From Bacillus subtilis subsp. subtilis (GTDB lineage: Bacteria > Pseudomonadota > Gammaproteobacteria > Xanthomonadales > Xanthomonadaceae): 59,691 nt of DNA. Positions 54,652 to 59,691 of the stretch are shown piece by piece (within the stretch, counting starts at the first letter, position 1; every line of letters begins with the position of its first letter). Both the position numbers and the translations under genes were made by a program. The stretch is taken from positions 1-59,691 of the forward strand of contig JAHREJ010000027.1 in NCBI GenBank assembly GCA_021733645.1, in the 5' to 3' direction. Under the pieces are notes generated by a model, which worked only from the letters and a program-made list of their open reading frames with translations, was not told where the DNA came from and did no database searches.

Positions 54652-56319
54652 TCACTCCCGGTCCGCCCGCATGCGTCGCAGCCGGCGCGCGGTGAAGGTG
54701 AAGCCGTTCACGGCACCCACTTCCGAGCGCGTGAACGTCACCGTCCAGGGGCCGCTAACAAAGCGGTCGCCGCCGACAGGCTCCAGCACCAGGTCGCTCT
54801 GCCGAGGCCACCGCACCCTGAGCGTGCCATCCGTCATGAGCACCGCATACGTCATGTCGACCTCACCGATACGGTACCGGCCGACAAACGATGCCAGTTC
54901 CACATCCGTTGGCATCGGCGCCTGCACGCGGGTGAAGACTCTGGGCGTCGGCCACGAATCCCAGATCCGCAGCTCGCGTCCTGCTGGCGCCGCGCCCGCA
55001 GTGGCATTGAATTGCCAGCGTGAGGTCTCGCCGGAACGGAACAGCCCGCCCCCCAGTGACTCAAGCGGAATGGAGCCGCCGGTAGGCCTCAGAGCCCCGT
55101 CCTTCAACTCCACACGCACGACCTCGTCTGTCAGTGCGCTCCAGTAAACGCCGGGCCACGCCGACAGCGCTGCCGCCGGCGCGTTGACCACTGCTTCGGG
55201 CGACGACAACCGGTCCCCCAGATACACAGCGGCAATCTTCTGTGCAAGCTCCTGGGGAGCAATCGAGGCGCCATTGCATAGCGTCACTATTGCCAGATTC
55301 TGATCGGGAAAGGCAACAGCGTATGTCCGGTAGCCGGCATGCACCCCGTCATGCCCTATCGTGCGCAGCCCACGGTAGGTGCCGACGAAAACCCCGCCAC
55401 CGTAGCCGCTCGCGCTGCCGCTTTCCGCTGTCGCCGATGTCCGCATGAAGGCCATCGGCTCCTGCAGACTGCCTGCGTCCGGCTGGACCAAGGCCTTCTC
55501 CCACTTCAACAGGTCCTCCACCGTGGTGAATACGCCGGTAGGACCGTAGTAGTCCGACGCCGGGATGCTGATGCGCCAGGTTCCGTCCGCCTGCGCTTGA
55601 TAGCCGGTGGCGCGCCCGCGCACGATCTCGCTATGGTCATCCTGGAAGTGCGTACTGGCCATGCCGAGCGGTTTGAATATCCGCTGTTGCGCAAACGCGG
55701 GCAGGGACATGCCGGAAACACGTTCTGCAATCACCGCAAGCAGTGTGTAGCCGAGGTTGTTGTAGAGCGTTTCGCTGCCCGGCGAGAAGTTCAGGCCGCG
55801 CTGCTTTGCGGCGATCGCCAGCATGTCGTTCTGGGTCATCACATCATCGCTGCGCCACCCTGCCAGATACAGCAACTGCCCCTGCTCGCGCAGGCCGCTG
55901 GTGTGGTGGATCAGTTGCGCGATGCTGATTTTCTGGCCGACGTCAGGCATCTCCGGCACATGGGTGCGGATGTCATCATCCAGCGAAAGCTTGCCGTCCT
56001 GCGCCAGCAGCGCAATGGCAAAGGCGGTGAATTGCTTGGAGATGGAGCCGGAGAGAAAGATCGAACTGGAGGTAATGGGAAGGTCATATTCGAGATTGGC
56101 CATTCCGTAACCGCGTGCGTAGTCGACCGCACCGTCACGCGAAATACCCACTGCACAGCCCGGCGTGTGGGTGCCGGTCCACGGTGCGAAGATTGCATCC
56201 ACCTGCGTGTGACGATCTGCAGGCACGGTAGCTGCAGACCCAGGGTGACCGACGGCGGTCTCGGATGCCCAGGCACCCGCGATGATCGACATTAGAAGCG
56301 CGGAGCGGCAAATACGCAC
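54652..56319 (-). CDS. Exported serine hydrolase (beta-lactamase-fold)
   Basis: Serine beta-lactamase-like (class C/esterase family S12) protein of 555 residues. After a signal peptide (about 1-20) the SxxK box is SISKQFTAF (within the first 100 residues), the YxN box is TLYNNLGY and the third box resembles GHDGVHAGY. A C-terminal beta-rich domain follows. It is likely a D-amino-acid peptidase or esterase rather than a resistance enzyme. The GTG start at 56319 is chosen for its AGAGG site; a longer TTG frame is less likely. Confidence 0.86.
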   Translation of the reverse strand: MRICRSALLMSIIAGAWASETAVGHPGSAATVPADRHTQVDAIFAPWTGTHTPGCAVGISRDGAVDYARGYGMANLEYDLPITSSSIFLSGSISKQFTAFAIALLAQDGKLSLDDDIRTHVPEMPDVGQKISIAQLIHHTSGLREQGQLLYLAGWRSDDVMTQNDMLAIAAKQRGLNFSPGSETLYNNLGYTLLAVIAERVSGMSLPAFAQQRIFKPLGMASTHFQDDHSEIVRGRATGYQAQADGTWRISIPASDYYGPTGVFTTVEDLLKWEKALVQPDAGSLQEPMAFMRTSATAESGSASGYGGGVFVGTYRGLRTIGHDGVHAGYRTYAVAFPDQNLAIVTLCNGASIAPQELAQKIAAVYLGDRLSSPEAVVNAPAAALSAWPGVYWSALTDEVVRVELKDGALRPTGGSIPLESLGGGLFRSGETSRWQFNATAGAAPAGRELRIWDSWPTPRVFTRVQAPMPTDVELASFVGRYRIGEVDMTYAVLMTDGTLRVRWPRQSDLVLEPVGGDRFVSGPWTVTFTRSEVGAVNGFTFTARRLRRMRADRE

Positions 56320-56462
56320 GACATACCTCTGGAGTGGTGCCGATGGGGTCGAAGGCCAGCGCAACCTAGCATGGCGCTCGGGGCCGCTGACATGGGAACG
56401 CGGGATGGATGCCAGGTGAGTGTGATCCTGCCTGCCCTCACGCCTGACCGGGTGCCGCAGCC

Positions 56463-56486
56463 GTCCGCTTCAGGCCAGAAGCGGAC
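56463..56486. other. Hairpin in the gap behind the DJ-1 fusion gene
   Basis: GTCCGCTTC-AGGCCA-GAAGCGGAC is a perfect 9-bp stem. It lies 33 bases past the stop of the NTF2/DJ-1 gene. It has no T-run; the flanking sequence is otherwise without features. Confidence 0.45.
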
Positions 56487-56519
56487 GTTCTTTCAAGGCT
56501 CCACCGCTCAGCCTTCAGC

Positions 56520-57719
56520 CTACGGCCCGCTGGGCGCCGCACCGGTCTGCACATCCAGCTGTTGAACAATCGCAGCCACCACGCCCCGGGTCGACTCCCA
56601 GTTCATGCCGGTGATGAGCCGGCCATCGGCTTGCACGTGCGAGGTTCCGCGTGCGCCGTGGCTGAACTGGGCGTTGCTGTTCCGCAGGCGCTGCTCGATC
56701 GAGAACGGAAACGTTCTGTAATAGGCCGCGCTCTTGTCCTCGAAGGCATCGGGATACCCCGTGACCCGCTTCCCGCCGACCAGCGCCGAGCCGTCTGACA
56801 GGGTCAGGTTCACCAGCCCGGCGCTGCCGTGGCAGACGGCCGAGACAACGCCTCCCTGCTGCTCATAGATGCGCACCGCCAGCGACTGCAGGCCCGGGTG
56901 CTCGGCCACGCCGTACATCGCCGCGCTGCCACCGATGTACATCAGCGCGGCATAGTCACCGGCATTGACCTCGTCGGGCCGGCGCGTGTTGGCCAGGGCC
57001 CACATGAAGTCGTCGTCGTAGACCATGGCCTTGTGCTCGCCGTTGCGGGTGTCGATGTAGGCCAGCGGCACGGCGCCGCCGTCGGGGCTGACGAACTGCA
57101 CGCCATAGCCGGCCTGGCGGAATCCGGCGTAAGCATGGATCAGTTCGGAAAAGCTGTTGCCAGCGGTGAGGCGGGTGCCGGGCATGGTGTCCACGCTGGA
57201 GACCACCAGCAGCACCTGGCGGCCATGCGCGGGCGCGGTCTGGCGGGTGGCGGTCTTGCTGATGATCTGCCACTGCCCGTCCAGCTTCTTCAGCAGGAAC
57301 AGATCCACGTAGCGCGCCTGATCCTTGTCGACCAGAATCTCGGCCTTGGCGGTCGCGATGTTGCCTTCAACCTGGACGCCAAGCAGGCGACCGGTGCGGC
57401 CATTGAACTGCCCCGGGTTCTTGACGAACCACCCGGCGTATTCGGCGATGCCCACCTCGCGCATGCCGTCGGTGCCCTGGCTCAGGTACAACCGCGCATC
57501 GGGATGGAAGGCGCGCCGGAGCTGGTCGGGCTGGTTGTAGGAACTGCCGTGGATATAGTCCTGGATGACCGTGGCGATCTCACGCCCATCGGTAGCCGGA
57601 TCGGCATGCGCAGGGGCGCCGCACAGCAGTGCGAAGCAGGCGATGGCGAACCCTCTGACGAGGCGCGCCGGGAGCGACATCAGGCCGGCGGGGGCCGGCG
57701 TGGACAGCAGGACTGACAT
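56520..57719 (-). CDS. Exported NTF2-like / DJ-1-type fusion protein
   Basis: A 399-residue exported protein made of two known folds. After a signal peptide (ending GAPAHA, about residue 41) comes an NTF2/SnoaL-like domain (VIQDYIHGSSYNQPDQLRRA, about residues 50-170). The C-terminal half is a DJ-1/PfpI class I amidotransferase-like domain (VLLVVSSVDTMPGTRLTAGN start, catalytic cysteine-histidine in SAVCHGSAGLVNL). The DJ-1 half resembles the Hsp31/glyoxalase-III group. The ATG at 57719 has GGAG upstream. Function is unknown; detoxification in the periplasm is a guess. Confidence 0.84.
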   Translation of the reverse strand: MSVLLSTPAPAGLMSLPARLVRGFAIACFALLCGAPAHADPATDGREIATVIQDYIHGSSYNQPDQLRRAFHPDARLYLSQGTDGMREVGIAEYAGWFVKNPGQFNGRTGRLLGVQVEGNIATAKAEILVDKDQARYVDLFLLKKLDGQWQIISKTATRQTAPAHGRQVLLVVSSVDTMPGTRLTAGNSFSELIHAYAGFRQAGYGVQFVSPDGGAVPLAYIDTRNGEHKAMVYDDDFMWALANTRRPDEVNAGDYAALMYIGGSAAMYGVAEHPGLQSLAVRIYEQQGGVVSAVCHGSAGLVNLTLSDGSALVGGKRVTGYPDAFEDKSAAYYRTFPFSIEQRLRNSNAQFSHGARGTSHVQADGRLITGMNWESTRGVVAAIVQQLDVQTGAAPSGP

Positions 57720-57778
57720 GGGTGGAACTCCGCTAGACGTGTGCCGCGAAGTCTTGCCGATTCCCTTGTAAATCAATC

Positions 57779-57819
57779 TCCTGAAGCGTATTTGCAGACT
57801 CTGGAAACGCGTTTCAGGA
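57779..57819. promoter_or_regulatory. Inverted repeat between the AraC and DJ-1 fusion genes
   Basis: TCCTGAAGCG (57779-57788) pairs with CGTTTCAGGA (57810-57819) at 9 of 10 positions. The right arm overlaps the 3' end of the AraC gene. It is a candidate site for that regulator in front of the fusion gene. Confidence 0.35.
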
Positions 57820-58860
57820 AGCGGTATCCAGGCGCAACCGGGCCTGCCGCCAGGCGGCGGGCGTGGTGCCTTCGACCTTGTTGAAACTGCTGTAGAAGGT
57901 GGACAGGGACAGGAAGCCGGCGGCCTCGGCCACCTGTTCCATCGGCGCCGCCGCCTGCGCCAGCAGCAGGTGCTTGGCCGCCTCGATCCGCACCCGCGCC
58001 AGGTACGGCCGGAACGCTGTCTTGTGGTTGTCATTGAGCAGCTGCGACAACCGCGCCGGGGGCATGTTGAGGCGCCGTGCCAGTTTGGCCAGGGTCAAGC
58101 CGGCGTCTTTGTACAGCCCTTCCTCGACCATCAGCGCATGCAGGGCCTGCAGGCTCGCCTCGGCGTCGGGCTGCGCGATCTTGCGGTCCCGGTAAGGCTC
58201 GGCGGCAACCGGGCGCGGCGTGCGTCGGGCCAGCGCCACGCTGAGACTCAGGTACAGCACCAGCGAGAACGACAGCGCACCGACGATGTACGACGTCAGC
58301 CCCGCGGTGGCGTAGGCCAGCCAGATCACCGCCACACCCGCGATCACCGCCACGACCGTGGTGCGGGTCAGTACGCCCGCTGCTGCATCGGCGTGGGCCG
58401 GTTTGCCGCCCTGCAGGAGCAGGGCGGTCGCGGCCAGCAGGCAGGCCAGCCAACTCGTCTGGATCGAGGCCCAGACCGGCCCGGCCCACAGGCGCACGTT
58501 GTCGGTATAGGGGTAGGCCAGGCCAAAGGCCGTGGCGAGGACCAGCAGGCCCAACGCGATCCACGGATCGTTGCGGGTCCTGCGCCCCTCAGGATCGCGC
58601 CAGGCACGCACGAAACCAATCAGGCACACGCCGATCAGGAAGCAGGCGGTCAGGCCCACCTGCAGCACCAGCTTGGAGATGTCGGGCCAGAAGTAGAACA
58701 GCACGGACTTTCCAGTGCGCAGGCTCAGCATCAGCACCAACGCCGCCAGCCAACACTGCACCGGCCGGACCGGGCGTCGACACAGCAGGTACACCGACAG
58801 CGCCGCCCCGTTGAAGGCGCCCAGGCCAGCGAAGAAGAACAGCAGGTAGGACTCAAGCAT
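57814..58860 (-). CDS. Membrane-anchored AraC-type regulator
   Basis: AraC-type regulator of about 348 residues with an N-terminal half of six or seven membrane helices (LLFFFAGLGAFNGAALSVYL onward to residue 215). The C-terminal helix-turn-helix pair (LTLAKLARRLNMPPARLSQL and MEQVAEAAGFLSLSTFYSSF) identifies it. A TTG at 58908 adds 16 residues; the ATG at 58860 is preferred. It lies just upstream of the NTF2/DJ-1 fusion in the same direction and may sense an envelope signal and control it. Confidence 0.88.
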   Translation of the reverse strand: MLESYLLFFFAGLGAFNGAALSVYLLCRRPVRPVQCWLAALVLMLSLRTGKSVLFYFWPDISKLVLQVGLTACFLIGVCLIGFVRAWRDPEGRRTRNDPWIALGLLVLATAFGLAYPYTDNVRLWAGPVWASIQTSWLACLLAATALLLQGGKPAHADAAAGVLTRTTVVAVIAGVAVIWLAYATAGLTSYIVGALSFSLVLYLSLSVALARRTPRPVAAEPYRDRKIAQPDAEASLQALHALMVEEGLYKDAGLTLAKLARRLNMPPARLSQLLNDNHKTAFRPYLARVRIEAAKHLLLAQAAAPMEQVAEAAGFLSLSTFYSSFNKVEGTTPAAWRQARLRLDTAS

Positions 58861-59062
58861 GGCGGCGCGGAAAGCCTGAAGGACGCGGAGGGTGCTGGCG
58901 GGGTTCAAGTGCCCGGGAGTATGCCCGTTTCAGGCAGAGGCAGCGTCAGTGGGCCTTACACCATAGGTCGTGGATCAGATCAACTCATGGATTGCGCAAA
59001 CCGGGGCGAATCGGCGGGGCTCGGGTATCGCGCCGCAATCTGTGCACATCAACCTCTAATAG

Positions 59063-59446
59063 TCATCCCTCTTTCTGCTCGGGTCGTTGTTTGCGCCCAT
59101 ATCGCACAGGTCGTTCCACCACAGCTTTCACCATCACATTTCGTGAGTGCAGCACCATCGCGGGGATCCATATCAATACGATGCTGGCGAGCAAGGCGCC
59201 GCACACCCAAAACCAACGTCCCGTCATTGCTCCCACAATCAAGAATATCCCTACAGGTGCGGCGGCGATTTGGGCATAGAAGAAGAACAGCCCATACTTG
59301 ATATCGCCAAATTTCGATTCAAGCTCTACGCCACAAGTCGAACACGACGTCCGCGTTGTCTTCTCGAGCGATCGGAGAATCGAGAATCCTTGCCTTCCCG
59401 CACCACAGTGTGGGCAAGAGAATCTGAAGGGCGACTTCAGTTGCAT
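59063..59446 (-). CDS. Zinc-ribbon small membrane protein
   Basis: Hypothetical protein of 127 residues. Two CxxC pairs (SCPHCGAG and SCSTCGVE) form a zinc ribbon in the first 40 residues, then two membrane helices (FFFYAQIAAAPVGIFLIVGA and FWVCGALLASIVLIWIPAMV) and a basic tail. GGGGAAG precedes the ATG at 59446. Base composition here is somewhat lower in GC than in neighbouring genes. No function is assigned. Confidence 0.68.
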   Translation of the reverse strand: MQLKSPFRFSCPHCGAGRQGFSILRSLEKTTRTSCSTCGVELESKFGDIKYGLFFFYAQIAAAPVGIFLIVGAMTGRWFWVCGALLASIVLIWIPAMVLHSRNVMVKAVVERPVRYGRKQRPEQKEG

Positions 59447-59691
59447 GTTTCTTCCCCGGTTACGGCGGCCACGGCAAGTGCCCCAGAGTTATTGTATGCC
59501 GCCTTGAACGCTGATCCATACGCTGCAAGACATGGCGGTCCTCCAGCCTGCCGCTCCACCAAAGCCTTGAGCCACCGCGACACCAACGGGAGCTCGTCCA
59601 GTTACTTGAAGGGGATACTTGCTTGCAACTTCCGCTACGGCGGCCAGCGACTGGATGCTTTGCCATCTCAATAGCCGCTCCGGAAAGCGAG
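59447..59691. other. Right-edge DNA without a clear gene
   Basis: Two minus-strand frames stay open to the window edge, one of them ending near 59489 and one near 59460. Neither shows a family motif, and a real gene fragment cannot be decided from this end alone. Confidence 0.3.

Noticed and set aside
59460..59691. A gene entering from the right edge on the minus strand
   Set aside because: Two different frames are open and neither has family signs, so no call is justified.
1..59691. tRNA, rRNA, IS element or prophage genes
   Set aside because: No cloverleaf, transposase, integrase or phage structural gene was seen on either strand.

Overview
The window is very GC-rich, densely coded chromosomal DNA and most likely comes from a Stenotrophomonas-type member of the Xanthomonadaceae. 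The reasons are the GTAG-headed REP palindromes of the SMAG type (GTAGAGCCGACCNNTGGTCGGCTGC), the complete oleABCD olefin cluster, the ubiJ-ubiB pair and the many TonB-dependent receptors. This is inference from sequence features, not a database match. I see no prophage, insertion sequence, CRISPR array, tRNA or rRNA. The only mobile-like material is small palindromic repeats.

Layout. 0-4 kb: a secreted hypothetical protein, then the glyoxylate shunt (aceB-aceA, minus strand) with a divergent LysR regulator. 4-8.6 kb: two LysR regulators, a hypothetical gene, an MFS exporter and a type I signal peptidase. 8.7-9.6 kb: two tandem small proteins resembling degenerate type II dehydroquinase, followed by about 350 bp holding two large foldback repeats. 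10-18 kb: housekeeping genes (dcp, an acyltransferase, arfB, a DUF2059 protein, a SMAG cluster, truC, an O-methyltransferase, ubiB, ubiJ, a DUF1328 protein). 18.3-23.6 kb: oleD, oleC, oleB and oleA, with a YkgJ-type gene on the other strand between oleB and oleC and an intrinsic terminator between oleA and oleB. 23.7-32.7 kb: a DUF4156 lipoprotein, an M16 peptidase, a VRP-repeat secreted protein behind a sigma54-like promoter, trmL, gcdH, a GNAT, the ETF-ubiquinone oxidoreductase and a cytochrome c.

32.7-37.6 kb: an EvgS/BvgS-type hybrid kinase divergent from its LuxR-type regulator, then a glycine-zipper protein. 37.7-41.8 kb: a thiamine module made of a small-molecule kinase, a TPP riboswitch, a TonB receptor and a PnuC/PnuT-type permease. 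41.9-42.8 kb: a short AraC regulator translationally coupled to a VOC protein. 42.8-48.2 kb: a TonB receptor overlapping a phosphocholine-type phospholipase C, with a Pho-box-like promoter, and an alpha/beta hydrolase lipoprotein. 48.3-54.4 kb: an RND efflux operon (tetR, adaptor, pump) with twin operators shared with a divergent secreted protein. 54.6-59.7 kb: a serine hydrolase, a secreted NTF2/DJ-1 fusion next to a membrane-bound AraC regulator, and a small zinc-ribbon membrane protein.

How the parts work together. GcdH passes electrons through ETF to the ETF-quinone oxidoreductase, and ubiB/ubiJ make the quinone that accepts them. aceBA lets the cell grow on the resulting acetyl-CoA. OleABCD condenses fatty acyl-CoAs into long-chain olefins. 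Three outer-membrane or envelope uptake and export units carry readable regulatory signals: a TPP riboswitch, a Pho box and a TetR operator pair. The most unusual pieces are the VRP-repeat protein with its sigma54 promoter and upstream repeat cluster, the degenerate dehydroquinase pair, the paired foldback elements and the NTF2/DJ-1 fusion.
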